Shown in pieces: positions 4,787 to 5,140 of a stretch of DNA of 5,140 bases. The notes under the pieces are model-generated. The model searched no databases. It saw only the letters and a program-made list of their open reading frames with translations, and was not told the DNA's origin. The number at the start of each line of letters is the position of its first letter. The first letter of the stretch is position 1. Position numbers and translations under genes: made by a program. Origin of the DNA: Thermoplasmata archaeon (GTDB lineage Archaea > Thermoplasmatota > Thermoplasmata > Lutacidiplasmatales > UBA184); the NCBI GenBank assembly GCA_030043255.1, contig JASHYB010000014.1, forward strand, positions 1 to 5,140, in the 5' to 3' direction.

Positions 4787-5140
4787 TGGCGGCGAAGGGC
4801 GCGCGCGCGGAGAAGGCCGCGGCGGAGCTGGCCGAGGTCCCGCTGGACTACCGCACCATCGACCGGGTCACCGGGCCGCTGCTGTTCGTCCGCGAGGTCG
4901 ACAACGCCGCCTACGGCGAGATCGTCGAGATCACGCTGCCGAGCGGCGAGCGCCGCCAGGGCCAGGTGCTCGACTCGCGCAAGGGGCTCGCCATCGTCCA
5001 GGTCTTCGGGCCGACCATGGGCTTCAACCTGGAGCAGACGAGCGTGAAGTTCCTCGGGGAGGTCGCGACCCTCGCGGTCTCCAACGAGCTGCTGGGCCGC
5101 GTCTTCACCGGCCTCGGCGAGCCGCGCGACGGCGGGCCGA
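4786..5140 (+). CDS. atpB: A-type ATP synthase regulatory subunit B, N-terminal part; runs off the right edge
   Basis: Subunit B alternates with A in the A3B3 head; it is non-catalytic and supplies the arginine finger, which lies beyond this window. The visible 118 residues form the N-terminal beta-barrel and the start of the nucleotide-binding domain. YRTIDRVTGPLLFVREVD lies at about 22-39 and YGEIVEITLPSGERRQGQVLD follows (in pieces, 43-63). Then come AIVQVFGPTMGF (69-80) and LLGRVFTGLGEPRDGGP (in pieces, 102-118), equal to the family's LGRVFNGxGxPIDGGP. The ATG overlaps the subunit A stop as TGATG, so translation is probably coupled. About 20 residues rich in Ala, Lys and Glu precede the barrel, longer than the usual short archaeal N-terminus; no later ATG, GTG or TTG lies before the domain. 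Family assignment is firm. Confidence 0.95.
   Translation, partial: MAAKGARAEKAAAELAEVPLDYRTIDRVTGPLLFVREVDNAAYGEIVEITLPSGERRQGQVLDSRKGLAIVQVFGPTMGFNLEQTSVKFLGEVATLAVSNELLGRVFTGLGEPRDGGP

Overview
The window is very GC-rich and almost fully coding, and it looks archaeal. It carries the start of an A-type (archaeal V/A-type) ATPase operon in the order F, A, B. A clear TATA-like box (TTAAATA) lies about 28 bases before the GTG of subunit F, which suits archaeal leaderless transcription. From memory, the subunit A sequence and its intein position resemble Thermoplasma proteins, so a high-GC member of the Thermoplasmatota is my best guess. That assignment is inference; no search was run.

Layout. 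Bases 1-310 (minus strand) hold the N-terminal part of a DUF72/YecE-like protein. Bases 311-447 form a divergent intergenic region. Bases 448-726 encode a two-cluster [4Fe-4S] ferredoxin, followed 8 bases later by a small SRPBCC-fold protein (735-1232); the two probably form one transcript. A 61-base gap with the TATA box leads into the ATPase genes: subunit F (1294-1632), subunit A (1646-4786) and the first 118 codons of subunit B (4786 to the window edge). F and A are 13 bases apart, and A and B share one base in TGATG, so they should be co-transcribed and translationally coupled.

The main feature is a 459-residue intein inside subunit A (bases 2354-3730). It sits between the Lys and Thr of the Walker A motif (GPFGSGK/T), the site known as VMA-b. 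It keeps every recognisable splicing residue and a LAGLIDADG homing endonuclease with both acidic active-site residues, unlike the mini-intein I recall at the same site in Thermoplasma. Removing it leaves a 587-residue subunit A of normal length with all catalytic motifs. The ATPase therefore cannot bind nucleotide normally until the intein has spliced out.

A smaller novelty is a 16-base identical sequence placed just upstream of both the ferredoxin and the subunit F genes, at nearly the same distance from each start. I found no RNA gene, CRISPR array, insertion sequence or wholly new system. The intein belongs to a known class, in a well-known host gene.
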